From NCBI RefSeq assembly GCF_032108445.1, contig NZ_CP134876.1, forward strand, positions 6,138,001 through 6,202,000: DNA of 64,000 nucleotides. Reading direction: 5' to 3'. The notes beneath the pieces were generated by a model. It saw only the letters and a program-made list of their open reading frames with translations, was not told the DNA's origin and did no database searches. Both the position numbers and the translations under genes were made by a program. Positions within the stretch are counted from its first letter, which is position 1, and every line of letters starts with the position of its first letter. Source of the stretch: Micromonospora halotolerans. Lineage in GTDB: Bacteria > Actinomycetota > Actinomycetes > Mycobacteriales > Micromonosporaceae. This document shows, piece after piece, positions 8,857 through 17,809 of the stretch.

Positions 8857-9819
8857 TCAGTTCCTCTCCCCCAGCAGGCGGAACTGCACGACCGACAGCG
8901 CCACGATCGCCAGGAAAAGCACGTAGCTGCCGGCGGCCGCGTAGCCGTAGTTGCCGAAGCCGAACTGGTTGTAGATGTGGAACGACACCGACAGCGTTGA
9001 GGAGAGCGGGCCGCCCTGCGTCATGACAAGCGGTTCCTCGAAGAACTGGAGATAGCCGATGCCGGTGACCACCCCGCCGAAGAGCAGCGTCGGCCGCAGC
9101 ATCGGCAGGGTGACGTTGCGGAACTGCTGCCACCGCGTCGCGCCGTCGAGCGTCGCCGCCTCGTAGAGGTCGGCCGGCACCGACTGGAGTCCGGCCAGGA
9201 AGATCACCATCAGGAAGCCGAAGTTGCGCCACGCCGCCATGACGATCAGCGACGGCAGCGCGAGCCTGCTGTCGTACAGCCAGTTCGGCCCGTCGATCCC
9301 GACCACTCGCAACAGGTTGTTGACCAGCCCGACCTCCGGGTCGAGCAGGAAGCGCCAGACCACTGAGAGCGCCACGATGCTGGCCACGACCGGCAGGTAG
9401 AAACCGACCCGGAACAGCGCGCGGAAGCGTACGAGCCCAGAGTTGAGCGCCGTCGCGGCGGCCAGGGCCAGCACCATCGTCAGCGGCACCCCGACGACGA
9501 CGAACACGAGCGTGTTGACCGACGACCGCAGGAACAGCTGATCGGAGAACAGGCGCGTGTAGTTGTCGATGCCGACGACGTTGACGGCCAGCGGGTTACG
9601 CAGGTCGGTGGAGCGCAGGTCGGTGAAGCTCATGGCAAGCGAGACCACCACCGGCAGCGCCATGAACACGGTGAACAGCACGGTGAACGGCGCGGAGAAG
9701 GCCCAGCCGGTCAGCGCCCGCCGCAGGCGCTGCCGCCGCCGGACCGACCCGGCGGGCCGGTCGGGGCTGGTCGCCCCGACCGGTCGCGCCGGTGCCGTCG
9801 CCGCGGAGGCGTCGGCCAT
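8857..9819 (-). CDS. Carbohydrate ABC transporter permease (MalF type)
   Basis: A 320-aa permease from ATG 9819 with a 35-residue basic cytoplasmic N-terminus and six membrane helices. The EAA motif is DLYEAATLDGATRWQQFRNV. The C-terminal YGYAAAGSYVLFLAIVAL is usual for MalF-like CUT1 subunits. Its start lies within two bases of the binding-protein stop, so translation is coupled. It heterodimerises with the MalG-like product to form the channel. Confidence 0.9.
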   Translation of the reverse strand: MADASAATAPARPVGATSPDRPAGSVRRRQRLRRALTGWAFSAPFTVLFTVFMALPVVVSLAMSFTDLRSTDLRNPLAVNVVGIDNYTRLFSDQLFLRSSVNTLVFVVVGVPLTMVLALAAATALNSGLVRFRALFRVGFYLPVVASIVALSVVWRFLLDPEVGLVNNLLRVVGIDGPNWLYDSRLALPSLIVMAAWRNFGFLMVIFLAGLQSVPADLYEAATLDGATRWQQFRNVTLPMLRPTLLFGGVVTGIGYLQFFEEPLVMTQGGPLSSTLSVSFHIYNQFGFGNYGYAAAGSYVLFLAIVALSVVQFRLLGERN

Positions 9820-9820
9820 G

Positions 9821-11089
9821 TCAGCTCCCGGTCCCGATGGCGCTCGCCTTGTCCTGGATCGCCTTGGCGGTCGCGGCCGGGTCCGCATTCTGCTTGCACA
9901 GCTTCTCGACCTCGAGGTCGAACGCGGCCGCGATCTGCTCCCAGGTCGTGATCGCCGGCGGCGCCTTGGCGCTCTTGAGCTGCTGGCCGAACGTGGCCAG
10001 GAAGGTGTCGCCGGACAGCGTCGAGTCGTTCCAGGCCGACTGCACCGCGGGCAGGTCCTTGACCGCCTGGTACCACTTGACCTGCACCTCGGGCTTGCTC
10101 AGCCACTGCACGAACTTCCAGGCGCCGTCACGGTTCTTGGCGTCCTTGAAGACCGCGAGATTGCTGCCGCCGATAAACGAGGTAGACGACTTCTTCATCG
10201 GCATCTGCGCGACCGCGTACTTGTCCGTGAAGCCGGCGCCGCCCTGCTCCTCGACGATGCCCATGTGCCACGGTCCGGAGATGAAGGCGCCGATCTCACC
10301 CTTGACGAAGCCAGGCTCGAGCGAGCCTTCCGGCAGCGCGGTCGGGGACAGGCCCTCCTTGAAGAAGGACTGGTAGTAGCCGAGCGCCTCGGTCATCTCC
10401 TGGGTGTCGAAACTCAGTTTGTCGGCGCTGGCCACGTCCGCGCCGTTGGACCAGGCGAACGGCAGAACAGACTGCCAGCTGCCGGTCTTTCCGGGCTGGA
10501 GGTTGAGGCCCCACTTGGCGCCGGCCTTCTCCTTCATGCCCTTGGCCATGGCCTTGAGGTCGTCCCACGACTTCGGGCCGTCCGGGAACCCGGCCTTGGC
10601 GGCCAGGTCCTTGCGGTAGTAGATCAGCCGAGTCTCGACGTACCACGGGACGCCGTACGAGGTGTTGTCGACGATCGTGGTGTCCCAGGCGCCGGGGAAG
10701 AAGTCGTCTTTCTTGATCAGGTCCGGCGGGGTCGGGTCGAGCGCACCGGACTTGGCGAACTCGCCCTGCCAGGTGGTACCGATCATCGACACGTCCGGCG
10801 TCTGCTTCGCGGCGATCGCGCTTGCAATCTTTTGGTGCGCCGCGTCCCAGGGCACCGCCGTCACGGAGACCTTGGCGTCGGGGTTCTCGGTGGAGAACTC
10901 CTTCGCGAACTCGGCGAGCTTCTCGCCTTCGGTGCCCATCGCCCAGACGGTGATGTCCCCGCTCGCCTTTCCCGCGCCGACGGACTTCGCCTCGTCCCGG
11001 CCGCCGCCCGAGTCACGGCCACAACCGGCCAGCGCGACCGACGCGGCCAAGACCACCACGGCCGCGGCGGTTAACCGCCTACTTCTCAT
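9821..11089 (-). CDS. Sugar ABC transporter substrate-binding lipoprotein
   Basis: A 422-aa cluster-B binding protein. Residues 1-23 are a lipoprotein signal with lipobox LAGC (acylated Cys23). A periplasmic-binding fold follows, with WAMGTEGEKLAEFAKEF near the start and the typical GEIGAFISGPWHMG and GGSNLAVFKDAKN segments later. GGAGGT precedes the ATG at 11089. It is the first gene of the importer operon and determines specificity. The damaged LacI gene lies directly upstream. Confidence 0.9.
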   Translation of the reverse strand: MRSRRLTAAAVVVLAASVALAGCGRDSGGGRDEAKSVGAGKASGDITVWAMGTEGEKLAEFAKEFSTENPDAKVSVTAVPWDAAHQKIASAIAAKQTPDVSMIGTTWQGEFAKSGALDPTPPDLIKKDDFFPGAWDTTIVDNTSYGVPWYVETRLIYYRKDLAAKAGFPDGPKSWDDLKAMAKGMKEKAGAKWGLNLQPGKTGSWQSVLPFAWSNGADVASADKLSFDTQEMTEALGYYQSFFKEGLSPTALPEGSLEPGFVKGEIGAFISGPWHMGIVEEQGGAGFTDKYAVAQMPMKKSSTSFIGGSNLAVFKDAKNRDGAWKFVQWLSKPEVQVKWYQAVKDLPAVQSAWNDSTLSGDTFLATFGQQLKSAKAPPAITTWEQIAAAFDLEVEKLCKQNADPAATAKAIQDKASAIGTGS

Positions 11090-11132
11090 CTCGTACCTCC
11101 GGAGGTTGGTGGTTTCGATGGGTGTGAGCTAC

Positions 11133-11661
11133 TCACCTGCCGGTACCTCCGGTCGGAGGCGCCGAGCAGCCGCAACTGCGGGGCAGGACGAGTTCGCTGG
11201 GCAGCACGAGACTGCCCGCGGGAGTGTCGCCGGGCTGGTCGGTGGCAAGCAGGATCAGGCGGGCCACCTGGGCGGTGAGCTCGCGTACGGGTTGCCGGAC
11301 GGTGGTCAGGGACGGGGTGACGAGGGCGGCGGCCGGCACGTCGTCGAAGCCGGCGATGACCAGGTCCTGCGGCACGCGCAGTCCCCGGCCGAGCGCGCCG
11401 AGGGCGATTTCGTCGTTGGCGCAGACCACCCCAGTGGCTGGGTGCGTCGCTAACCAGCAACTGGTCGGCGGCGAGCAACCCGGCGGCCAGGGCCCGGCCG
11501 AGGTGGTCGCGGCGGTATCCGTGCTTCTCGATCGCCTCCAGCACCCGTCGCCGCATCTCGTCCGAGACCTGGCCGGTGCCGTTGGAGACGGGCGAGACGA
11601 TGGCCACGGAGACCCCGGCGAGTCTGGCGATCTCGCGAACCGTCATACGGCTGTTGCCCAT
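11133..11661 (-). pseudogene. LacI-family regulator with internal deletion
   Basis: The N-terminus from 11661 is a LacI helix-turn-helix (MTVREIARLAGVSVAIVSPV, SNGTGQVSDEMRRRVLEA) and breaks off at about residue 75. After a frame change, CANDEIALGALGRGLRVPQD to LVLPRSCGC is the C-terminal end of the sugar-binding domain. Roughly 190 residues of the effector domain are missing. The normal family length is 330-350 aa. A proline replaces the usual arginine in the recognition helix (VSPV for VSRV). The sugar operon downstream has therefore probably lost its local repressor. Confidence 0.8.
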
Positions 11662-11776
11662 CGCGCCTCATTCCGTAACGCCCCTCACGGAAACCGGTTT
11701 CAGGCGACCATAGGCAGCTGAGACGAAGTTCACAACCCTCGGGTCCACATTCCCCCGTGCGAGAAGGCCTGACCAC

Positions 11777-12020
11777 ATGCCAGAGGTACTGCTCCGGAAT
11801 CGCCGGATCCTCGTCGACAGCCGGCCCGAGCTGCTGCTCGCCGGTGAGGTGCACTACTTCCGCCTCCCCCGGCCGGCTGGCCGGACCGACTCGACCAACT
11901 CCGCGACTGCGACGGTGACACCATCGCCACCTGCGTGCCGTGGCTGGGCACGAACTGCCGGACGGCTCGGTCGACCTGACCGGGCGTACCCACGAGCAGC
12001 GCAACCTGGCCGGCGTCCCA
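11777..12020 (+). pseudogene. GH35-type beta-galactosidase, N-terminal stub
   Basis: MPEVLLRNRRILVDSRPELL then LAGEVHYFRLPR is the characteristic start of GH35-like beta-galactosidases. The sequence continues in other frames as DRLDQLRDCDGDTIATCVPW and GHELPDGSVDLTGRTHEQRN, then stops. Several frameshifts and loss of more than 80% of the gene make it non-functional. It stands divergent from the LacI remnant, as a carbohydrate cluster member would. Confidence 0.65.
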
Positions 12021-12114
12021 TTGGGACGGCGGGGTGGCGGCGCTGGTCGGCAAGTAGCCGGCACAGGAGCAGGCCGTCGTGCCGTCCTATGGGAATCGAC
12101 TCCGGTGGCGTGGT

Positions 12115-12240
12115 GGCTGGCCTGCCCGTGGTCGCCCCGAGCTCGGTGTGGCTGGAGATGCATAGTTTCGGTAGACCCGGGCGAGGTTGGCCTCGACGGT
12201 CTTTGGGTTGATGAGCCGACGCGGGATGCGTCGAAGGCCG
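12115..12240 (-). pseudogene. LuxR-type HTH remnant
   Basis: The minus strand gives LINPKTVEANLARVYR and, after a one-base shift, KLCISSHTELGATTGR. This is the C-terminal helix-turn-helix of NarL/LuxR regulators (usual form SPKTVEANLARVYRKLGISS). Nothing of the rest of the protein is present. Confidence 0.65.
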
Positions 12241-12320
12241 TCCGGTGCGTACAGTTCCGGGTCGGACTTGGGGTGGGCCGGGTAGATCCGGCGCAGGGAA
12301 CGGGACGAGACAGCGACGGC

Positions 12321-13781
12321 ATGACGGCGGACAACATTACGGAAACCGGTCAATACGGCATTGACCGCGGCCGGCTGGAGACCTGTCTCAGCGTCTTTGA
12401 GGCGTTGGAGGACCTGCCTCCCGATCACCCCGACGTGGTGCGGGTGCAACGGGCTACCGCGAAGCTCTACAAGGTGATCAAGCAGCGGCGACGCGAGGAA
12501 CGGCGGGATGCCATTGCGGCGGCCGACCGCGCGGTGACGGAGGCCACCGCCACCGGCGCCCCGGGCCGGATCGACGACGAGACCCAGGGCATCCCGCTCG
12601 CCTCCCCCACCGTGGGTGCCACGGCCGGTTTCCTGCACAATCCGCGCGGCTGCTACGTCTGCAAGCAGCGTTACCGCGAGGTGGACGCCTTCTACCATCA
12701 GCTCTGTCCGCCCTGCGCCGCGCTCAACCGGGAGCGCCGGAACGCCCGCACCGACCTGACCGGCCGGCGCGCGCTGCTCACCGGCGGCCGGGCGAAGATC
12801 GGCATGTACATCGCGCTGCGGCTACTGCGCGACGGCGCGCACACCACGGTGACCACGCGGTTTCCCCACGACGCGGTCCGCCGATTCGCCGCGATGCCGG
12901 ACAGCGGGGACTGGCTGCACCGCCTGCGGATCGTCGGGATCGACCTGCGCGACCCCGCCCAGGTGATCGCCCTCGCTGACTCGGTCAGCGCCCAGGGACC
13001 ACTCGACATTCTGATCAACAACGCGGCGCAGACCGTCCGCCGCACGCCCGGGGCATACGCGCAGCTCGTCGCCGCGGAGGCGGCGGCGCTGCCGGACGGC
13101 CCGCTGCCAGAGATGATCACGTTCGCCAAACCAGCCGGCCGGGGCGACCCGGCGGGCAGTGTGACCGCCCCGCCGCAGTCGACCGCGATCCCCCCGCACG
13201 CGCTCACCGCGCTGGCGCTGACCAGCGGCTCCGCCTCCCCGGAACGGATCGCGGCAGCCACCGCCATCGACGCCGGCGGTCTGGTGCCGGACCTCGACCC
13301 GGTCAACAGCTGGGTGCAGCGGGTGCACGAGGTGAACCCGATCGAGCTGCTCGAAGTGCAGCTGTGCAACGTGACTGCGCCGTTCGTGCTGGTCAGCCGA
13401 CTGCGACCGGCGATGGCCGCAGCGACCGCCCGCCGCAAGTACGTGGTGAACGTGTCGGCGATGGAAGGCCAGTTCGCCCGCGGCTACAAGGGGCCGGGGC
13501 ACCCACACACCAACATGGCCAAGGCCGCGCTGAACATGCTGACCCGGACCAGCGCCCAGGAGATGCTGGCCGACGGCATCCTCATGACCAGCGTCGACAC
13601 CGGCTGGATCACCGACGAGCGGCCCCACCCGACGAAGATGCGGCTGGCGGACGCCGGCTTCCACGCCCCGCTGGACTTGGTCGATGGCGCGGCCCGGGTC
13701 TACGACCCGATCGTCCGCGGCGAACAGGGCGAAGACCTGTACGGCTGCTTCCTGAAGGACTACGCGCCCTGCGCCTGGTGA
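12321..13781 (+). CDS. SDR-family oxidoreductase with N-terminal zinc-binding segment
   Basis: A 486-aa protein from ATG 12321. Residues about 1-100 are helical and charged. A Cx2C-x14-Cx2C cluster follows (CYVCKQRYREVDAFYHQLCP, then PC), which probably binds zinc. The Rossmann fold begins with LLTGGRAKIGMYIALRLLRD, and ILINNAAQT marks the NNAG region. The YxxxK site reads TNMAK, with Thr in the Tyr position, so ordinary SDR chemistry is doubtful unless another residue serves. The C-terminal part (SVDTGWITDERPHPTKMR) is intact. Its length is about twice that of a simple SDR. Substrate and partner are unknown and no operon partner is seen. Confidence 0.8.
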   Translation: MTADNITETGQYGIDRGRLETCLSVFEALEDLPPDHPDVVRVQRATAKLYKVIKQRRREERRDAIAAADRAVTEATATGAPGRIDDETQGIPLASPTVGATAGFLHNPRGCYVCKQRYREVDAFYHQLCPPCAALNRERRNARTDLTGRRALLTGGRAKIGMYIALRLLRDGAHTTVTTRFPHDAVRRFAAMPDSGDWLHRLRIVGIDLRDPAQVIALADSVSAQGPLDILINNAAQTVRRTPGAYAQLVAAEAAALPDGPLPEMITFAKPAGRGDPAGSVTAPPQSTAIPPHALTALALTSGSASPERIAAATAIDAGGLVPDLDPVNSWVQRVHEVNPIELLEVQLCNVTAPFVLVSRLRPAMAAATARRKYVVNVSAMEGQFARGYKGPGHPHTNMAKAALNMLTRTSAQEMLADGILMTSVDTGWITDERPHPTKMRLADAGFHAPLDLVDGAARVYDPIVRGEQGEDLYGCFLKDYAPCAW

Positions 13782-13874
13782 TCAGCGCGCCCACCCCGCC
13801 GTCGGCCGCCCGGGCTCAGGCCGACACGGTCAGCACCGTCGCCCCCGTCCACCGCAGGTCCAAGCTGCGGTGGC

Positions 13875-14118
13875 TGCCGCGATGGAGTCGTTCTTCGCCC
13901 TGCCGCAGAAGAATGTCCCCGATCGGCAACGCCGGGCAACCCGCCAGGAGCTGCGCCCGGCGATCGTGGCCTGCATCGAACGGACCTACCACCGCCGCCG
14001 ACGGCAACGACGCCTCGGCAAGCTCACGCCCACCGAGTTCGAGACAATCAACAGCCCGCACACGCGGCCTGACCCACGAAAGGAGTCAACCGAACCGGGG
14101 GCGGTCCCGCATCGATGA
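13875..14118 (+). mobile_element. IS3-family transposase OrfB, C-terminal stub
   Basis: MESFFALPQKNVPDRQRRAT, RQELRPAIVACIERTYHRRR and LGKLTPTEFETINSP are the end of an IS3 integrase domain. The glutamate of MESFF is the last residue of the DDE triad, and the first two aspartates are missing with the rest of the gene. Confidence 0.75.
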
Positions 14119-14302
14119 CCGGCATCGAATCGACCGAACCGGCAGGCTCATGCATCTTCCGTCGAGCCCGCTCGACCTCCTCCGGTAGGCGCAGCGCCAG
14201 CCCGCGCAGGATCTGGCCCATCAGGGTGACCGGCCCGGGACGGGACTCGCGCGCGGCGACAGCGCGGCAACGCTTCCGACCTGCCTTCACCGCCACCAGC
14301 AC

Positions 14303-14764
14303 TCAGAGCCGACGTGCGGGTGGACGCCATGCCCAAGACAGGATCGCCAGCCCCGCGAACATGGCGGGGGCGATGAGGGTGCTCGGGGTTTGGTGCATGG
14401 CGACGTGTGAGGCGACCGCACCAACCATATTGATCACGATGCCGGCGTAGGCCCACTCCTTCAATCGTGGCAGCCCGGGCGCCAGCACCACGACGGCTGC
14501 GATGATCTTCGCGGTGCCCATGATGGTGGCCAGGTAACTCGGGTACCCCAGGTCAATCATCACCGGGTAGAACGGCGCCATTCGGAACAGGTCCATCGCG
14601 CCGCCCACCGCGCATTCACCGACGACGACCGCAGTGACCAGCCAGTAGGCGCCGGTGCGGTAACGGCGTCGAGTAGCGGCTGATGGGGCAGTTGGCGGGG
14701 CGTTGACCGCCGGCCCTGTGGCTCCACCATCCGGCCCGGACGCGGTAGCCGGCGTTCGTGCCAT
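14303..14764 (-). CDS. DoxX-like membrane protein
   Basis: A 153-aa protein with four hydrophobic segments after a 35-residue polar N-terminus. YPVMIDLGYPSYLATIMGTA followed by KIIAAVVVLAPGLPRLKEWA is the DoxX/DoxD-like core. The function of small DoxX proteins is poorly known and links to redox stress have been proposed. It is divergent from a TetR gene across 69 bp that holds a dyad, so it is the likely target of that repressor. Confidence 0.85.
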   Translation of the reverse strand: MARTPATASGPDGGATGPAVNAPPTAPSAATRRRYRTGAYWLVTAVVVGECAVGGAMDLFRMAPFYPVMIDLGYPSYLATIMGTAKIIAAVVVLAPGLPRLKEWAYAGIVINMVGAVASHVAMHQTPSTLIAPAMFAGLAILSWAWRPPARRL

Positions 14765-14775
14765 GGGACTCTCCT

Positions 14776-14821
14776 ATCGATACGAATCCTTCCCATAATA
14801 TGAGTACGGTATCGTTTCGAT
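14776..14821. promoter_or_regulatory. Dyad operator between DoxX and TetR genes
   Basis: ATCGATACGAATCC (14776-14789) and GGTATCGTTTCGAT (14808-14821) are inverted copies matching at 11 of 14 positions, centred in the divergent promoter region. A TetR dimer site controlling both genes is the natural reading. The AT-rich CATAATATGAG between the arms could supply -10 elements. Confidence 0.6.
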
Positions 14822-14833
14822 GGGGGTGAGACA

Positions 14834-15652
14834 ATGGGCAGTGGTCCTCGACAAGGCGGCAAGCGCCCCACGCATTCGCCGGCGACTCCACCCGCGGCGT
14901 CGCCAGCCGCGGGACATCGCCGGGCTGCCTCGACGGCCGCGCCCCGCTCCCGGGCCAAGCCCCGGGAGCCGATCTCACGCGGAGCGGCCGCCCGTCAGCG
15001 GGTGCTGCAGGCCGCCCTCCAAGTGCTCGACGAGCATGGCTTGCCCGGCTTCACCATGGAGGCCGTGGCCCGGCGCGCCGGCGCGAGCAAGGCCACCTTG
15101 TACCGGCACTGGCCCACCGCCGGCGCGCTCATGGTCGACGCGATGGACGCCACGTTTCAGCCCCTCCCAGTGCCCGACACTGGCCGCGTGGAGACCGACG
15201 TCGCCCAACTGCTCACCGCCTTCGTCGCCCTGCTCGAGCACACCCCGTTCCCGCGACTGCTCGCCGCCTTCATCGACGCCGCCGAACGCGACCCCACCCT
15301 CGCGGCACTCCACGCCGACCTGACCCACCGCCGCCGCGAACCGCTCCTCGCCGCGCTGACCCGCGCCCGTGAACGTGGCCAACTGCCCAGCCATCTCGAC
15401 CCAGAGCTAACCGTCGACCTGCTCACCAGCCCGTTCTTCTACCACCGCTTCATCGCCCACCGGCCCATCCCCCCAAGCCTGGTCAACGACGTCATCGCCC
15501 ACGTACTCGGCACCACCAAGCCACAAGCCACAAGCCACAAGCCACCGATGATCGCGCGGCGGCCGCGTCCACTCCCGCCGCCGGGTCGGCCAGGCCGAAC
15601 CACCGCACTCATCGCCGACCGTCTAGATAACGACCCTGGGCTAGAGGATTAG
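14834..15652 (+). CDS. TetR/AcrR-family transcriptional regulator
   Basis: The 272-aa product is longer than usual (about 200) because of a 45-residue basic, Ala/Pro-rich N-terminal extension. Homology starts at RQRVLQAALQVLDEHG. The HTH is FTMEAVARRAGASKATLYRHW. The ligand-binding domain is of the TetR_C type, with DLLTSPFFYHRFIAHRP near its end. The last 40 residues follow a run of four 7-bp repeats (15518-15545) and look unlike the family, so the original stop may have been lost by slippage there. It probably represses itself and the DoxX gene. Confidence 0.85.
   Translation: MGSGPRQGGKRPTHSPATPPAASPAAGHRRAASTAAPRSRAKPREPISRGAAARQRVLQAALQVLDEHGLPGFTMEAVARRAGASKATLYRHWPTAGALMVDAMDATFQPLPVPDTGRVETDVAQLLTAFVALLEHTPFPRLLAAFIDAAERDPTLAALHADLTHRRREPLLAALTRARERGQLPSHLDPELTVDLLTSPFFYHRFIAHRPIPPSLVNDVIAHVLGTTKPQATSHKPPMIARRPRPLPPPGRPGRTTALIADRLDNDPGLED
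15518..15545. repeat. Four tandem copies of AAGCCAC
   Basis: A perfect 7-bp repeat, four times, inside the 3' end of the TetR gene. Because 7 is not a multiple of 3, any change in copy number changes the reading frame of the C-terminus. Confidence 0.85.
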
Positions 15653-15696
15653 TCCCCGCTCTTCGGTCCTTGGAGGGACTGTAAATAGCTCCTCTG

Positions 15697-16719
15697 TCAA
15701 GCCTCGAGTACGTAGTCGGTGCGTAAGGCCTGGTAGACGACGTCGGATAGGCGTCGTTTCAGCACTCGGAGGGCTTCGAGGCCGCCGTCGCCGGAGTTCT
15801 TGCGACGTGCGATGAGGTCTTTGGCGGGCTGGTGACAGCGGGCCTGGGTCGTCGCGATGCGGTGTAGGGCGGCGTTGAGCTGGCGGTTTCCGGTACGGCT
15901 GAGTCGGTGGCGGGTCCGGTTGGATGACCAGACCGGTAGCGGTGCGGTGCCGTTGTGCCGGGCGTAGGTTGCCGCGGAACGGAATCGTGTGACGCCGGCC
16001 GTCTCGCCGAGGATCTTCGCGGCGGTCAAAGCGGCGCAGCCGGGAATGGCGATGAGGGCTGGTACCAGTTTCTCGGCCAGGTTGCGGATCTCGGCCTCTA
16101 TTGTGTTGATCTCTTCGGTGAGGCTCCTGCATCGCTGGGTGATCGCGGCGGCGAGGCGGGCGACGGTTCCGGATGAATCAGTCAGTCGGTGCAGGATGCG
16201 GTCGAGATTGCTGGCCCGGTCGAGGGATCGCGCTGGTGGGTCCCATTCGGGGTCGAGTTCGTGCAGGTGCCAGCGGAGCCGGTTGACGGCACGCGTGCGT
16301 TCGGCGATCAGGTCCTCGCGGTGGTCGACCAGCCGGCGCAGGTCGCGGTCGGGGCCGTCCAGGTGCGCGGTGGGCAGGCCGTCCTCCCGGAGCGCGGCGC
16401 GGGCGACGGCCAGGGCTTCGATGGGATCTGACTTGCCGTAGGTGCGGGCGGCGTCGCGGGCGTGGGCCATGAGCTTGGGTGGCACGCGGACGATGCGCTC
16501 GCCGGCGGCGAGCAGGTCGTGTTCGAGGCGGCGGGTCATGTTGCGGCAGTCCTCGATGGCCCAGACGCGGTTCTCGCCGTGCCCGGCTGCCCAGCGCAGC
16601 AGCGATAGATGGTCCTTGCTGGTTGTCTCGCAGGTTTTCGTGACGAGTTTCCGGCCGTTGCCGTCGATGATGACGGCTGTGTGGGTGCGCTTGTGCGCGT
16701 CGATGCCGATGACCACCAT
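15697..16719 (-). CDS. IS110-family transposase
   Basis: A 340-aa DEDD-type transposase/recombinase. The N-terminal RuvC-like domain has GIDAHKRTH with the first catalytic Asp and AIEDCRN with the Glu; YGKSDPIEALAVARAAL follows. The C-terminal domain carries IPGCAALTAAKILGETAG and a helix around NGTAPLPVWSS with the conserved Ser, then RHRLSRTGNRQLNAALH. The ORF is intact, so the element may be active. IS110 elements have no inverted repeats and encode a bridge RNA in a flank; the ends here cannot be placed with certainty (roughly 15640-16860). It is not closely related to the IS110 copy at 48714. Confidence 0.9.
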   Translation of the reverse strand: MVVIGIDAHKRTHTAVIIDGNGRKLVTKTCETTSKDHLSLLRWAAGHGENRVWAIEDCRNMTRRLEHDLLAAGERIVRVPPKLMAHARDAARTYGKSDPIEALAVARAALREDGLPTAHLDGPDRDLRRLVDHREDLIAERTRAVNRLRWHLHELDPEWDPPARSLDRASNLDRILHRLTDSSGTVARLAAAITQRCRSLTEEINTIEAEIRNLAEKLVPALIAIPGCAALTAAKILGETAGVTRFRSAATYARHNGTAPLPVWSSNRTRHRLSRTGNRQLNAALHRIATTQARCHQPAKDLIARRKNSGDGGLEALRVLKRRLSDVVYQALRTDYVLEA

Positions 16720-17326
16720 GAGGGTTGTGTCTCCTTGACCGAGGGGGCGCGGACCGGTCGGTGGGCATATCCCAGTCGGGCGCTGGCACGCTCCTCTCAA
16801 GCCATGCCGGCCGGTCCTCGACGTCCGGCGGGCCGCAGTATTTACACCAGCCACGGAGGCAACTAACGGCAGAGCGAACCCGCCGGACTGATCAAGCGTG
16901 ACACTGGGACGAAGGGCGTAGCTGCCGGTAGCCGTCTCGGTTGACCGCAACGCGGATGGAGGCCAGCGGCTGGAGCCGAGCGTCCACTGCGACAGCCGTT
17001 CAGGACGCCTTGCGCGGATCGATCGCGATGACAACCTGAGCAGGCGCCGGCTGCCCGAGAACCCCGGCCAGGTCAAGGCCAAGCCGCTACCCGGTCGCCT
17101 CCGGCGGGCCTACCCGGCCGCTACTTCGAGCGGTTCGTGGGCGAGCTGCAGCTCATCGCGGCCTGCGCACTACACCCGACGTCTACCCGGTCACCTACGG
17201 CGAGGCCGAGACAGCGGTTAGGCCCGCGCCCGCCTGTCAAGGCTGCCGAAAATCCCGGTACGGCTATCCACCGACGCGATGTCTCCACCACCGGTGTTGT
17301 CGTTGTGACATACAGGAGGTCATCCG
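16720..17326. other. IS110 flank and intergenic DNA
   Basis: The first 150-300 bases upstream of the transposase are expected to hold the IS110 non-coding end and bridge RNA. The rest shows short coding-like stretches without family match. AGGAGG at 17314-17319 belongs to the next gene. Confidence 0.4.
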
Positions 17327-17809
17327 TTGGATACCAGGATCCAGAACGTCCGGCTGAACGCCATGTCAAACGAGCAACTCATGGCGCTGGCAAACGCCGG
17401 GGCCGCGGCTTTCGGCCATACCGCCACGCTCCAGGTGGACCGGGCCCTGGCCCAGCTTCTGCGGTTACGCGTCGCACAGATCAACAATTGCAGCTATTGC
17501 CTTCTGGTGCACCACGCCGCCGCCCGCACCGCCGACATCCCGCCGTCCAAGATCGAGACCCTCACAGCGTGGTGGGAGACGCACCTGTTCACCGAGGAGG
17601 AGCGAGCCGCGCTGGCCTACGCCGAGGTGTTGACCCGAGCCGCCGACGCCACCGTCAACGATCGGGTCCAGGAGGCACACGACAGGGTGGCTACGCACTT
17701 CACGGAGGACGAGATCCTGGAGATCGTGGCCGTTGTGATCAACATGAACATCTGGACGCGCCTCAAGCTCGCCGAGGGTGCCATGCCCACGACGGCGCCT
17801 CCCGTGTGA
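17327..17809 (+). CDS. Carboxymuconolactone decarboxylase / AhpD-like protein
   Basis: A 160-aa protein from a TTG start, fixed by AGGAGG seven bases upstream. The AhpD redox motif is complete: CSYCLLVHH with Cys55, Cys58 and His62. Members act as peroxidase-reductase adaptors or thiol-dependent alkylhydroperoxidases. VINMNIWTRLKLAEG near the end is typical of the stand-alone soluble members. It is monocistronic here. ECF41 sigma factors elsewhere often control AhpD-like genes, and an ECF41 gene lies at 45.9 kb, but no matching promoter is seen on the coding strand. Confidence 0.9.
   Translation: MDTRIQNVRLNAMSNEQLMALANAGAAAFGHTATLQVDRALAQLLRLRVAQINNCSYCLLVHHAAARTADIPPSKIETLTAWWETHLFTEEERAALAYAEVLTRAADATVNDRVQEAHDRVATHFTEDEILEIVAVVINMNIWTRLKLAEGAMPTTAPPV

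Noticed and set aside
9563..11074. 503-codon plus-strand open frame
   Set aside because: Antisense to the substrate-binding lipoprotein and permease; no family, typical mirror frame of high-GC coding DNA.
11940..12320. N-terminal extension of the SDR frame
   Set aside because: This part reads through GH35 and LuxR remnants; homology-like composition begins at 12321.
15518..15545. Iteron or origin-like repeat
   Set aside because: Four 7-bp units inside a coding region, with no replication gene nearby.
17304..17310. ECF41 -35 element (TGTGACA, reverse TGTCACA) near the AhpD gene
   Set aside because: It points away from the gene and has no CGTC 16 bases further on.
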